Source: Variovorax sp. OK212 (GTDB lineage: Bacteria > Pseudomonadota > Gammaproteobacteria > Burkholderiales > Burkholderiaceae_C). From it: DNA of 64,000 nt. The translations under genes and the position numbers were made by a program. The DNA is taken from contig NZ_FOLP01000003.1 of assembly GCF_900112425.1 (NCBI RefSeq), positions 310,001 through 374,000 of the forward strand. Reading direction: 5' to 3'. The notes under the pieces are model-generated. The model made no database searches, had not been told where the DNA came from, and worked only from the letters and a program-made list of their open reading frames with translations. Shown piece by piece: positions 34,008-43,358 of the stretch. Every line of letters begins with the position of its first letter. The first letter of the stretch is position 1.

Positions 34008-34891
34008 GTGGCCTTCCGGTAGATGCGCTCGGCGCGCGCATGCGGCGCGAAGCGGTCGGAATAACCCGAGAAGTCGATGCTTTCCTTCGAACCCAGCCCC
34101 AGGAAGCCGCGGTGCGACAGCGACTCGTGGAAAAGGCCGAGCGCGCGGTCCTGCAGCTGCCGGTTGAAGTAGATGAGCACGTTGCGGCACGACACCAGCT
34201 GCGTTTCCGCGAACACGCTGTCGGTGGCCAGGCTGTGGTCGGCGAAGATCACGTCGGCGCACAGCGAGGGGTCGAAGCGCGCGGCGTCGTAGGCGGCCGT
34301 GTAGTAGTCGGAGAACGCGCTGCGCCCGCCCGCGCGCTGGTAGTTGGTGGTGTAGCCGCGGATCGCATCGAGCGGAAAGATGCCCTGGCGCGCCTTCTCG
34401 AGCGAAGCGGGGTTGATGTCGGTGGCGTAGATCTGCGTGCGCTCCAGCAGGCCTTCTTCGCGCAGCAGGATGGCCAGCGAGAACACCTCTTCGCCGGTGC
34501 TGCAGCCCGCCACCCACACCTTCACCGACGCGTAGGTGTGCAGGATCGGCACCACGTGCTGGCGCAACGCCAGGAAGTACGACGGGTCGCGGAACATCTC
34601 GCTCACCGGGATGGTGAGGAACTGCAGCAGCCGGCCGAACAGCGCCGGCTCGCGCAGCACGCGCTCCTGCAGCGCCGAGATGCTCGGCAGGCCGAGCTGG
34701 TCGAGCGCGTGCAGCACGCGGCGCTTCTGCGAGGCCACGGTGTAGTTGCGAAAGTCGTAGCTGTACTTGAGGTAGATGGCCTCCATCAGCAGGCGCAGCT
34801 CGATCTCGGTGTCGCTGAGCGGGTGCAGCGGCGGCGGGGACGCGCCCGTGAGGGGCGAAGAAGGCGTCGGTGTCGCTGGCGTTCGTGTCAC
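34004..34891 (-). CDS. cheR: CheR-type protein methyltransferase
   Basis: 295 residues from a GTG that overlaps the hybrid-kinase stop (GTGA). The N-terminal helical domain (YLKYSYDFRNYTVASQKRRVLHALD) is followed by the SAM-binding core: FRDPSYF, VWVAGCSTGEEVFSLAILL, YATDINPASLEKARQG and the catalytic-loop VSCRNVLIYFNRQLQ. No tetratricopeptide tail. It would use S-adenosylmethionine to methylate glutamates. The first 25 residues are a Thr/Pro/Ser linker. Confidence 0.88.
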   Translation of the reverse strand: MTRTPATPTPSSPLTGASPPPLHPLSDTEIELRLLMEAIYLKYSYDFRNYTVASQKRRVLHALDQLGLPSISALQERVLREPALFGRLLQFLTIPVSEMFRDPSYFLALRQHVVPILHTYASVKVWVAGCSTGEEVFSLAILLREEGLLERTQIYATDINPASLEKARQGIFPLDAIRGYTTNYQRAGGRSAFSDYYTAAYDAARFDPSLCADVIFADHSLATDSVFAETQLVSCRNVLIYFNRQLQDRALGLFHESLSHRGFLGLGSKESIDFSGYSDRFAPHARAERIYRKAT

Positions 34892-37800
34892 AGGCGCTCC
34901 ATTTTCGGCATCCACACGCGCAGCAGCGAGAACAGCCGCTCCAGGTCGACCGGCTTGGCCAGGTAGTCGTTGGCGCCGGCGGCCAGGCACTGCTCGCGGT
35001 CGTCCTTGGTGGCCTTGGCGGTGATGGCGATCACCGGCATCTTCTCGAAGCGCGGGTCGGAGCGCAGGCGGCGCGTGGCTTCCAGGCCGTCCATCTCCGG
35101 CATCATCACGTCCATCAGCACCAGGTCGATGTCGCTCACCTGGTCGAGCCGCTCGAGTGCCTCGCGGCCGTTGCGGCCGATCTCGACCATGGCGCCGCGC
35201 TGCTCCAGCGCGCTGGTCAGCGCGAAGATGTTGCGCACGTCGTCGTCCACCAGCAGGATGGTGCGGCCCTCGAAGATGCGGTCGCGCCCGCGCGCGGTCT
35301 TCAGCATGCCCTGGCGCTCGCTCGACAGCTCGGCCTCCACCTTGTGCAGGAACAGCGTCACCTCGTCGAGCAGGCGCTCGGGCGAGCGCGCGCCCTTGAT
35401 GATGATGGAGCGCGAGTAGCGCTGCAGCTCGGTCTCCTCGTCGCGCGTGAGGTTGCGACCGGTGTACACGATGACCGGCGGGAACGACACGATCTCTTCG
35501 GCCGCCATGGCCTTGAGCAGCTCGCTGCCCTGCATGTCGGGCAGCTTCAGGTCGGTGATCATGCAGTCGAACACGCGCGTGCGCAGCAGCTCCAGCGCTT
35601 CCTCGCCCGAGCCCACGGCCACGATCTCGATGTCGTCGTCGCCGATCAGGCGGATCACGCTTTCGCGCTGCAGTTCGTCGTCTTCCACCAGCAGCACGAC
35701 CTTGACCTTCTGCGTGAGCTTGTCTTCCAGCCGGCCGAACACCTTCATGAGCTCGTCGCGCGTGGCGGGCTTCAGCGCATAACCGACGGCGCCCATCTGC
35801 AGCGCCGCGTTCTGCGCGTTCTCGGCGGCCGACACCACGTGAATCGGAATGTGGCGCGTGTGCGGCGAGTCCTTCAGGCGCTGCAGCACGTCCAGGCCGG
35901 TGCTGTCGGGCAGTCGCATGTCCAGCAGGATGGCGTCGGGCAGGAACTGCGTGGCCAGCTCGAAACCGTCGGCCGCGCCGTGCGCCACCAGGCAGCGGTA
36001 GCCCAGCTCGTGCGCCAGGTCGTAGAGGATGTGCGCGAACTGCGGCTCGTCCTCGATCACCAGCACGCGGCGCACCTGGTCGCGCGGAATGCCGCGGTCG
36101 TCGGCGAACTGCGGCGCGGGCACGGGGGAGGGCGGCTGCGGCGCCAGCGGGGCGGGAGGAGCCACGGCCCTGGGCGCATAGACGGTCGACTGCTGCGCGG
36201 CGGCGAATGCCGAACCCTGCAAGCCGTGCGATGCCTGAGACCCCTGCGCCGCCTGCGGCGCGCGCGCGGGCAGTTCCAGCAGGAAGGTGCTGCCCTGGCC
36301 CGGCGTGCTTTCGACGGTGAGCGCGCCGCCCAGCAGCTGCGTGAGGTCGCGCGAGATCGACAGGCCCAGCCCGGTGCCGCCGTAGCGGCGGCTGGTGGTG
36401 CCGTCGGCCTGGCGGAAGGCCTCGAAGATCAGCTCGTGCTGCTTGGGGTCGATGCCGATGCCCGAGTCGGACACCGCGAACACCGCGCCGCCGTCCGGCG
36501 CCGCCGACACCACCAGCGCCACTTCGCCGCGGTCGGTGAACTTCAGCGCGTTCGACAGCAGGTTCTTCAGGATCTGCTCCACGCGCTGGCGGTCGGTGAG
36601 CAGCGTGAGCGGCGCGTCGGGCCGCACTTCGAGCCTGAAGCTCAGGTTCTTCTGCATGGCCAGCGGGCTGAAGGTGCTCTCCAGGCTCTGCGCCAGCTTG
36701 GCCAGGCGCACGTCTTCGGGCACCACCTCGAGCTTGCCGGCCTCGACCTTGGCGATGTCCAGGATGTCGTTGATCAGCACCAGCAGGTCGTTGCCCGACG
36801 AGTAGATCGAGTCGGCGAACTTCACCTGCTCGGCCGTCAGGTTGCCCTGCGGGTTGTCGCCCAGCAGCTTGGCCAGGATGAGCGCGCTGTTCAGCGGCGT
36901 GCGCAGCTCGTGCGACATGTTCGCCAGGAACTCCGACTTGTAGCGGCTCGCGCGCTGCAGCTCGTCGGCGCGGTCTTCCAGGTCGCGCTGCACGCGGCGC
37001 AGCGCGGTGTTGCGCTGGTCGAGCGCCTCGGTGCGTTCCGACAGCTGGCTGTTGGTCTGCTCCAGCTCGGCCTGCTGGTTCTCCAGCATGGCCTGCGAGG
37101 CGCGCAGGGCGCGTGACTGTTCTTCGAGCTCTTCGTTGGCGGTGCGCAGTTCTTCCTGCTGCACCTGCAGCTCTTCGTTGAGCTGCTGCGTCTCGGCCAG
37201 CACGTCCTGCAGCTGCTCGCGGTAGCGCGCCGCCGCCAGCGAGGTGCCGATGTCGTCGGTCACCACGTCGAGCAACTGGTTGCCGCGATCGTCCAGCGGG
37301 CCCGCCAGGCCGAGCTCGACCACGCCGTTGACCATGCCGCTGCTGCTCACCGGCAGCAGCAGCACCGCCTTGGGCGACATCTGGCCCAGGCCCGAATTCA
37401 CCTTGAGGTAGTCGGCGTCGATCGGGTCGATCACCATGCGGCGGCGCTCGGCCGCGGCCTGGCCGATCAGGCTTTCGGTGGGCGAAAACACCTGCGGCGA
37501 GGCCTCGGCCGCACTCGAAAAACCGTAGCTCGCGGCCCGGCGCAGCGGGCCGTGGCGCTCGCGCACGTACATGGCGCCCACGGCGGTGCCCAGGTGGCGG
37601 GAGAAGAAGGCCAGGATCTTGCGGCCCATGTCGGGTGCGCTGAGTTCGCCGACCAGTTCGCCCACCAGCTCGGTCTGCGCGCTGCGCAGCCACGCCTCGT
37701 GGGCCAGCCGCTCGGCATGCGCCGCCTGCTCTTGCAGCACCACGTCGTAGCTTTCGGACAGCCGCACCAGCTGCCGCCGGCCGAAGTAGGCCACCAGCCC

Positions 37801-38406
37801 GGTGAAGCTCAGCGTGAACAGCAGGAACAGCCCCACCACCCACCACGCGGTGCTGTTGGCGGCGTTGTTGCGCTGGAAGCGCAGCGTCTGCTCGGTGTCC
37901 ATGAGCGCGGTGAACTCGGCGCGCATGTCGTCGGTGAGGCGCTTGCCGCGGCCCAGGCGCACCTGGGCCTGGGCGTCCTCGCCGGTACGGCGCGCGGCGA
38001 TCAGGCTGCGCGCGAACTCCAGCCAGGTGGCCTGGATGCCGGCGATGCGGTCGACGCGCTCCACCTGCTGCCGGTTGTCGGCCACCAGCGCGCGCAGGGC
38101 CTCGGTGTCGCCCTTCAGGCGGGGCACGGCGCTCTGGTACGGCTCCAGGAAGCTCTCGTCGCCGGTGATCAGGAAGCCGCGCATGCCGGTTTCCATGTCG
38201 ATGCTCTGGCGCTGCAGCTCGCTGGCGGCGCGGGTGACGCGGTCGGTGTGCTCGACCCACTGGACGGTGTTGAGCAGGAAGAGGATCAACCCGACGAACA
38301 CCACTGCGCCGAACACGCCGCCGATCAGGGGCAGCTTGATGTTGCGGCTGAGCAGACGCTCGAAGTCATCGGGGTCGATCGCGGTGGGAGTGTTCATCGG
38401 TCGCAT
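34888..38406 (-). CDS. Large hybrid histidine kinase: CHASE3-TM-GAF-kinase-REC-REC-REC
   Basis: 1172 residues. Two membrane helices (about 27-48 and 186-208) frame a CHASE3 periplasmic domain with the typical [26 protein letters not shown] domain (about 240-395), a long coiled coil (395-490) and the kinase follow, with phospho-accepting H499 in [18 protein letters not shown] and ATPase motifs [19 protein letters not shown] and GTGLGLSIS. Three receivers end it (starts [30 protein letters not shown]), each with its aspartate. It leads the operon. CHASE3 kinases of this shape often govern stress or biofilm responses, but the signal here is unknown. A second ATG three codons in is possible. Confidence 0.9.
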   Translation of the reverse strand: MRPMNTPTAIDPDDFERLLSRNIKLPLIGGVFGAVVFVGLILFLLNTVQWVEHTDRVTRAASELQRQSIDMETGMRGFLITGDESFLEPYQSAVPRLKGDTEALRALVADNRQQVERVDRIAGIQATWLEFARSLIAARRTGEDAQAQVRLGRGKRLTDDMRAEFTALMDTEQTLRFQRNNAANSTAWWVVGLFLLFTLSFTGLVAYFGRRQLVRLSESYDVVLQEQAAHAERLAHEAWLRSAQTELVGELVGELSAPDMGRKILAFFSRHLGTAVGAMYVRERHGPLRRAASYGFSSAAEASPQVFSPTESLIGQAAAERRRMVIDPIDADYLKVNSGLGQMSPKAVLLLPVSSSGMVNGVVELGLAGPLDDRGNQLLDVVTDDIGTSLAAARYREQLQDVLAETQQLNEELQVQQEELRTANEELEEQSRALRASQAMLENQQAELEQTNSQLSERTEALDQRNTALRRVQRDLEDRADELQRASRYKSEFLANMSHELRTPLNSALILAKLLGDNPQGNLTAEQVKFADSIYSSGNDLLVLINDILDIAKVEAGKLEVVPEDVRLAKLAQSLESTFSPLAMQKNLSFRLEVRPDAPLTLLTDRQRVEQILKNLLSNALKFTDRGEVALVVSAAPDGGAVFAVSDSGIGIDPKQHELIFEAFRQADGTTSRRYGGTGLGLSISRDLTQLLGGALTVESTPGQGSTFLLELPARAPQAAQGSQASHGLQGSAFAAAQQSTVYAPRAVAPPAPLAPQPPSPVPAPQFADDRGIPRDQVRRVLVIEDEPQFAHILYDLAHELGYRCLVAHGAADGFELATQFLPDAILLDMRLPDSTGLDVLQRLKDSPHTRHIPIHVVSAAENAQNAALQMGAVGYALKPATRDELMKVFGRLEDKLTQKVKVVLLVEDDELQRESVIRLIGDDDIEIVAVGSGEEALELLRTRVFDCMITDLKLPDMQGSELLKAMAAEEIVSFPPVIVYTGRNLTRDEETELQRYSRSIIIKGARSPERLLDEVTLFLHKVEAELSSERQGMLKTARGRDRIFEGRTILLVDDDVRNIFALTSALEQRGAMVEIGRNGREALERLDQVSDIDLVLMDVMMPEMDGLEATRRLRSDPRFEKMPVIAITAKATKDDREQCLAAGANDYLAKPVDLERLFSLLRVWMPKMERL

Positions 38407-38558
38407 TTGTAAGCAAAACTTGTCAAGTTTTGCCGATAAATGCCGGCGGACCTGTCGGAGAAGGCCCCGTTCCGGCAGAGAGAGGCGTATTAGGCCCGAC
38501 GGGTCCGAAAGACAGGCCCAGGCAAGCCTTAGTCAGGCTTCCGGCAGGCCTCGTTATA

Positions 38559-38574
38559 CTGTAATTTCATACAG
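38559..38574. promoter_or_regulatory. LexA (SOS) box
   Basis: CTGTAATTTCATACAG is a perfect CTGT-N8-ACAG match to the proteobacterial LexA operator, extended by TA before and TC after. It ends 10 bases before the start codon of the helicase gene, an ideal position for repression. This predicts DNA-damage induction of the helicase, alkB-like and DUF4304 genes. Confidence 0.85.
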
Positions 38575-38584
38575 TCCAAGCCAG

Positions 38585-40927
38585 ATGGGCCCCGAACCCT
38601 CCACCCCGCCAGACGCCGCCTGCGTCGTTGCGCACGTCGTTTCCGTCAAGGCCCTGTGCGCCTTCGGCGCGAAGGCGGGCGACCTCGACCTGCGCTTCGT
38701 GCCCGCGCCCAGCGCGCTCGAGGGCATGGCCGGCCATGCGCTGGTGCAGCACCGGCGCGGCGAGGGCTACGAGAGCGAAGTCGGCCTCGACACCACCTGC
38801 GGCGCGCTGCGGGTGCGCGGCCGGGCCGACGGTTACGAGCCGCGCAGGCACCGCGTGGAAGAAATCAAGACCTTCCGCGGCGACTTCGACGCCATCCGCG
38901 GCAACCACCGCGCGCTGCACTGGGCCCAGGCCCGCACCTATGGCTGGATGCTCTGCGAGCAGAACGGCCACGACCGGATGACGGTGGCGCTGGTCTACCT
39001 CGACCTTGCCACCGGCGACGAAACCGTGCTCGAGGAACACCACACCCGCGAGGCGCTGCGCGAACATTTCGAGCTGCTGTGCGCGCGCTACAGCGCGTGG
39101 GCCGCCAGCGAGGCGGCGCACCGCGGCGCGCTCGACGCCGCGCTGGCCGGGCTCGAATTTCCGCACAGCGACTTCCGCGCCGGCCAGCGCGAACTGGCCG
39201 AGGCCGTCTACCGCGCGGCCATGGGCGGGCGCTGCCTGATGACGCAGGCGCCCACCGGCATCGGCAAGACGCTGGCCACCATCTTCCCGCTGCTCAAGGC
39301 GCGGGCCGCGAAGAACGCGCAGGGCATCGACAAGGTCTTCTTCCTCACCGCCAAGACCTCGGGCCGGCCGGTGGCGCTCGACGCGCTGCGCGTGCTCGAC
39401 AAGGGCCGGGGGCCGGGCCGGCTGCGCGTGCTCGAGCTCGCGGCGCGCGAAAAGGTCTGCGAATACCCCGACCGCGCCTGCCACGGCGACGCCTGCCCGC
39501 TGGCCCGCGGTTTCTACGACCGGCTGCCGGCCGCGCGCGAACAGGCCGCGCAGGCCGCCTGGCTCGACCGCGCGGCGCTGCGCGACATTGCGCTGGCGCA
39601 CGAGGTCTGCCCCTATTTCCTCGCGCAGGAAATGACCCGCTGGGCCGACGCCGTGGTGGGCGACTACAACTACTACTTCGACAGCAGCGCCTTCCTGTAC
39701 GCCACCATGCGCGACGCCGACTGGCGCGTGGCCGTGCTGGTCGACGAGGCGCACAACCTGCTGGAGCGCGCGCGCGGCATGTACACCGCGCCGCTGGAAG
39801 GCGCCGCGCTCGAGGAGGCGCACCGCGTGGCGCCCGCCGCGCTGCGCGGCCCGCTGGCGCGCCTGTTCCGCGAGTGGGACACCGTGCAGCAGCCGCAGCA
39901 GGCCGCCTACGAGACCAGCGACGAAGTGCCCGAGCGCTTCCTGCGCACGCTGCAGGCCGCCAACACCGCCATGGCCGAGTACTTCGCGGCCACGCCCGAT
40001 GCGTCGCAAGGCCCGTTGCAGCGCTTCTTCTTCGACGCGCTGCACTTCGCCCGGCTGGCCGAAGCCTTCGGCGACCACTCGGTGTTCGAGCGCACGCTGG
40101 GCGAGACCCAGGCCGAGCGCACGCTGGCCATCCGCAACCTGGTGCCCGCGCCGTTCCTGGAATCGCGCTTCGGCGACGCGGTGTCGGTCACCTGCTTCTC
40201 GGGCACGCTGTCGCCGTTCGAGTTCTACCGCGATGCGCTCGGCCTGCCGCAGAACACGGCCCTGCTCGACGTGGCTTCGCCGTTCACCAGCCAGCAGCTG
40301 CGCGTGGAGGTGGCCACGCACGTGTCGACGCGCTTTCGCGATCGCGCGGGTTCGCTGCGCAACGTGGCGGACATCATCGGCGCCCAGTTCGAGCGCATGC
40401 CGGGCAACTACCTGGCCTTCTTCAGCAGCTTCGACTACCTCGACAAGGCCTGCGCGGCGTTCTCCCTGCGCCACCCCGGCGTGCCGGTGTGGACGCAGAC
40501 GCGCGGCATGCGCGAGGCCGACCGGCACGACTTCATCGCGCGCTTCCGTGAGGGCGGGCAGGGCATCGGCTTCGCGGTGCTCGGCGGCGCGTTCGGCGAG
40601 GGCATCGACCTGCCGGGCAGCCGGCTCATCGGCGCCTTCGTGGCCAGCCTGGGGCTGCCGCAGTACAACGAGCTCAACGAGATCACGCGCGAGCGCATGC
40701 AGACGCGCTTCGGCAAGGGCTACGAGTACACCTACCTCTACCCGGGCCTGCAGAAGGTGGTGCAGGCCGCCGGGCGGGTCATTCGCACCGAGGAAGACCG
40801 CGGCGTGCTGCACCTGCTGGACGACCGCTTCGCGCGCGCCGAGATCCGCGAGCTGCTGCCGCGCTGGTGGCATGTGCAGCTCGCCGAAAGGCCGGCGGGA
40901 AGGCCGGAGCCCGATGCGAGCCGCTAG
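38585..40927 (+). CDS. SOS-controlled nuclease-helicase: PD-(D/E)XK domain plus XPD/DinG-like Fe-S helicase
   Basis: 780 residues. Residues 60-130 look like a PD-(D/E)XK nuclease of the Cas4/RecB type: D82 in VRGRADGYE, E93-x-K95 in VEEIKTF and the glutamine in HWAQARTYGWM. The remainder is an XPD/Rad3 helicase: Walker A QAPTGIGKT (222-229), four cysteines C292, C299, C304 and C342 for a 4Fe-4S cluster, DEAH box 387-390, and a C-terminal lobe with QAAGRVIRTEED. I start at the ATG after the LexA box; the longer upstream frame overlaps another gene and has no support. Expected role is processing damaged DNA or branched structures. Confidence 0.87.
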   Translation: MGPEPSTPPDAACVVAHVVSVKALCAFGAKAGDLDLRFVPAPSALEGMAGHALVQHRRGEGYESEVGLDTTCGALRVRGRADGYEPRRHRVEEIKTFRGDFDAIRGNHRALHWAQARTYGWMLCEQNGHDRMTVALVYLDLATGDETVLEEHHTREALREHFELLCARYSAWAASEAAHRGALDAALAGLEFPHSDFRAGQRELAEAVYRAAMGGRCLMTQAPTGIGKTLATIFPLLKARAAKNAQGIDKVFFLTAKTSGRPVALDALRVLDKGRGPGRLRVLELAAREKVCEYPDRACHGDACPLARGFYDRLPAAREQAAQAAWLDRAALRDIALAHEVCPYFLAQEMTRWADAVVGDYNYYFDSSAFLYATMRDADWRVAVLVDEAHNLLERARGMYTAPLEGAALEEAHRVAPAALRGPLARLFREWDTVQQPQQAAYETSDEVPERFLRTLQAANTAMAEYFAATPDASQGPLQRFFFDALHFARLAEAFGDHSVFERTLGETQAERTLAIRNLVPAPFLESRFGDAVSVTCFSGTLSPFEFYRDALGLPQNTALLDVASPFTSQQLRVEVATHVSTRFRDRAGSLRNVADIIGAQFERMPGNYLAFFSSFDYLDKACAAFSLRHPGVPVWTQTRGMREADRHDFIARFREGGQGIGFAVLGGAFGEGIDLPGSRLIGAFVASLGLPQYNELNEITRERMQTRFGKGYEYTYLYPGLQKVVQAAGRVIRTEEDRGVLHLLDDRFARAEIRELLPRWWHVQLAERPAGRPEPDASR

Positions 40928-41558
40928 ACGCCTGGAACATGCCGGCCAGCCCGACCTGTTCGGCGAGGCGCCGGCCGCGGCCATCGAAGGGCTGCGCTAC
41001 GAGAACGGCTTTCTCTCGCGCGGCGAAGAGGCCGAGCTGCTGCGCATCGTGCAGGGCCTGCCGCTCAAGGAGATGCGCTACAAGGAATACACGGCGCGCC
41101 GCCGCGGCATCGGCTTCGGCGGCAGCTACGACTTCGACACCAACCGCCTGAAGCCCGGCGCGCCGCTGCCCGAGATGCTGCACCCGCTGCGCGCGAAGGC
41201 GGCGGCCTGGGCCGGCATCGCACCGGAAGACCTCGGCCATGCGCTCATCGCCGAATACCGGCCCGGCACGCCGCTGGGCTGGCACCGCGATGTGCCGGAC
41301 TTCGAGGAGATCGTCGGCGTGTCGCTGCACAACGATGCGGTGATGCAGTTCCGCCCGTACGTGCCGGAACGGCCGGGACCAACGGGCGCACCGGGCGCAC
41401 CGGCATCGGGGCCCGGCACACTCGAGTTCCTGGTCGAGCCGCGCTCCATCTACGTGCTTCGCGGGCCGGCACGCTGGGCGTGGCAGCACGCCATCGCGCC
41501 GACCGAGGCCTTGCGATACTCGATCACCTTGCGCACCCGCAGACGGAAGAGCCCATGA
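40914..41558 (+). CDS. alkB: AlkB-family Fe(II)/2-oxoglutarate dioxygenase
   Basis: 214 residues. Repairs alkylated bases by oxidative demethylation in characterised members. Iron ligands H124, D126 (GWHRDVPDF) and H192 (WQHAIAPT), and the 2-oxoglutarate arginines in LRYSITLRTRR. The N-terminal LRYENGFLSRGEEAELLRIV and RRRGIGFGGSYDF fit the short AlkB branch common in Proteobacteria rather than classic Ada-operon AlkB. It overlaps the helicase gene by 14 bases and so shares the LexA-controlled promoter. A loop with PGPTGAPGAPASGPG is an insertion unlike the family core. Confidence 0.85.
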   Translation: MRAARRLEHAGQPDLFGEAPAAAIEGLRYENGFLSRGEEAELLRIVQGLPLKEMRYKEYTARRRGIGFGGSYDFDTNRLKPGAPLPEMLHPLRAKAAAWAGIAPEDLGHALIAEYRPGTPLGWHRDVPDFEEIVGVSLHNDAVMQFRPYVPERPGPTGAPGAPASGPGTLEFLVEPRSIYVLRGPARWAWQHAIAPTEALRYSITLRTRRRKSP

Positions 41559-42145
41559 ACCGCACCACCTTCCTCAAGCTGCTCACGCAAAAGCTCTATC
41601 CCGTGTTGAAGGCCGAAGGCTTCCAGGGCACCGGCCAGACGCTGCGGCGCATCGAGGGGCCGTTGATCCACGTGTTCAACGTGCAGGGCGCGAGCGGCGG
41701 CAAGGCCTGCTACCTGAACCTGGGCGCGCACCTCGCGTTCCTGCCGGGCGAGGGCGGCGGGCCGGTGGCGCCGCAAGAGATGGAAGAAGCGGGCTGCGTC
41801 TTCCGCGACCGCATGGAGCCGCCGCCCGGTGCGGCCTTCGGCTGGGCCTACGGCACGTCGAAGGCGCAGGCCGAGGAAAACGTGGACTTCATCGTGAGCG
41901 AATGGGCGGGGCCGGGCCGCGCTTTCTTCGCCCGGCACGCCAGCTATCCGCGGAGCTTCGAGCAGATGCTGCGCGAGACCGAGCCGAGCCGGATCCATGC
42001 ACGCACGGCGCTGCACCTGGCGCGCATCGCCGCGCACCCGGGCGACCGGGAGCGCGCGCGGGCGCTGGTCGATGCGGGCCTGGCGAGCGCGCCCGAACGC
42101 GCGACTTCGCTGAAGGCGGATCTGGAAAAGGTCTTGGCCGCCTAG
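41555..42145 (+). CDS. DUF4304 family protein
   Basis: 196 residues. The N-terminal part FLKLLTQKLYPVLKAEGFQGTGQTLRRIEGPLIHVFNVQGASGGKACYLNLGAHLAF (seen as consecutive blocks) is the DUF4304 pattern; function unknown. The C-terminal 60 residues are helical and TPR-like (ARTALHLARIAAHPGDRERARALVDAGLA). It overlaps the alkB-like stop by four bases, making it the third gene of the SOS-linked operon. Whether it takes part in repair is unknown; DUF4304 proteins also appear near immunity and toxin genes. Confidence 0.75.
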   Translation: MNRTTFLKLLTQKLYPVLKAEGFQGTGQTLRRIEGPLIHVFNVQGASGGKACYLNLGAHLAFLPGEGGGPVAPQEMEEAGCVFRDRMEPPPGAAFGWAYGTSKAQAEENVDFIVSEWAGPGRAFFARHASYPRSFEQMLRETEPSRIHARTALHLARIAAHPGDRERARALVDAGLASAPERATSLKADLEKVLAA

Positions 42146-42299
42146 CTGCGCGCCGCGCCGCCACTGCTTCGAGGGACCTGCAGCCCGCGAGAACGGGTTG
42201 ATCCTGCCCATCGTCCAGGCCGCGCGGCAGCCACGCTCCTACAAGGGGCGACGCCGCGCGCCGACGAATGCGCAGGCGGGGCCTTCCTAACTTGGGTCC

Positions 42300-43358
42300 A
42301 TGTTCGACCCCGCGCCCGCCGATGCCCTTGATTCCTTGATGCTCCGGCATGGCCGCGACCTGGCGCTCCGGCACCTGGTCGACGCGGGCATCGACCTGCT
42401 GCCTCTTCCGGGCTCGGGCTCGGGTTCGGGTTCGGGTTCGGGCCACACGTTGGCGCGGTGGCGCGTGCTGGCGAACGTGGCCGCGCACGATCTCTCGCTC
42501 GTCAAGCTGTTCGAAGGCCACACCGACGCGCTCGCCATCCTGGCCGAGCTCGGTGGCGCACCGGCCACGCCCGCAGGTGCGCGCTGGGCCACCTGGTGCG
42601 CCGAGCCGCCCGATGCGCGCGTGGTGTTCGAAGCCGAGAGCAAGGGCGGCATCCGCCTGACCGGCACCAAGGCCTGGTGCTCCGGCGCGGCCAGCGTCAC
42701 GCATGCCGTGCTCAGCGGCTGGAACGCCACCGGCGAGCCCTGCCTGGCGGCGGTCGCGATGGACCAGCCCGGCGTGCGCGTGACCGGCGACGGCTGGCAC
42801 GCCGTGGGCATGGCCGCGAGCGCCAGCGTCGATGTGCGCTTCGACGGCGCACGCGCGGTGCAGATCGGCGCGCCCGGCGACTATGTGCGCCGGCCCGGCT
42901 TCTGGCAGGGCGGCGCGGGCATCGCCGCCTGCTGGTTCGGCGGCGCCCTGGGCATTGCACGCCGGGTGCGCGAACCCACCGGGCCGAAGTCGGACGCCCA
43001 CCGCTTCGCGCACCTCGGCGCCATCGAGGTCGCGCTGGGCGCGGCCGCCGCGCTGCTGCGCGAATCCGCCGCGTGGATCGACCGCCATCCGCAAGCCGAC
43101 GCCCAGCGCGTCGCGATGCGCGCCCGCCTGGCCGTCGAGCAGGCGGCCAACGATGTCATGCACCACGCCGGCCGCGCGGTCGGCGCGGGCCCGCTGTGCC
43201 GCGATCCGCATTTCGCGCAGGCGATGGCCGATCTGCCGGTGTTCCTGCGCCAGAGCCATGCCGAGCGCGACCTGGCGGCGCTCGGCCAGTTGCTCGGCAA
43301 ACAGCCCACCCCAGACGACAACGAGCACAAAGAGGACACATCACCATGGACGCTGTAG
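42300..43358 (+). CDS. Acyl-CoA dehydrogenase-like flavoprotein, divergent
   Basis: 352 residues, against about 380 for usual acyl-CoA dehydrogenases. Recognisable are the middle beta-domain with GGIRLTGTKAWCSGAASVTHAVLSG (FAD-binding loop), AAVAMDQPGVRVTGDGWHAVGMAASASVDVRFDG and the helical C-terminal domain AHLGAIEVALGAAAALLRE. The catalytic glutamate of the family is not evident and the N-terminal helices are shortened, with a Gly-Ser repeat in their place. It leads a four-gene cluster and overlaps the PIG-L gene by 13 bases. The substrate is unlikely to be an ordinary fatty acyl-CoA. Confidence 0.75.
   Translation: MFDPAPADALDSLMLRHGRDLALRHLVDAGIDLLPLPGSGSGSGSGSGHTLARWRVLANVAAHDLSLVKLFEGHTDALAILAELGGAPATPAGARWATWCAEPPDARVVFEAESKGGIRLTGTKAWCSGAASVTHAVLSGWNATGEPCLAAVAMDQPGVRVTGDGWHAVGMAASASVDVRFDGARAVQIGAPGDYVRRPGFWQGGAGIAACWFGGALGIARRVREPTGPKSDAHRFAHLGAIEVALGAAAALLRESAAWIDRHPQADAQRVAMRARLAVEQAANDVMHHAGRAVGAGPLCRDPHFAQAMADLPVFLRQSHAERDLAALGQLLGKQPTPDDNEHKEDTSPWTL
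42410..42442. repeat. Hexanucleotide tandem repeat encoding a Gly-Ser stretch
   Basis: Five and a half units of GGGCTC or GGGTTC encode alternating glycine and serine near residues 38-48 of the flavoprotein. Copy changes alter linker length by two residues per unit without shifting frame. Confidence 0.85.

Noticed and set aside
34004..38260. Continuous minus-strand frame of 1418 codons suggesting a giant CheR fusion
   Set aside because: Only the last 295 codons are CheR; the remainder is an alternative frame of the hybrid kinase gene, which has clear domains in its own frame. Long chance frames are common at this GC content.
37802..38584. Upstream extension of the helicase reading frame
   Set aside because: It overlaps the hybrid kinase gene on the other strand and would place the LexA box inside the coding region; the ATG at 38585 fits far better.
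42410..42442. Hexamer repeat considered as a phase-variation switch
   Set aside because: Units of six bases keep the reading frame, so copy changes cannot turn the gene off.
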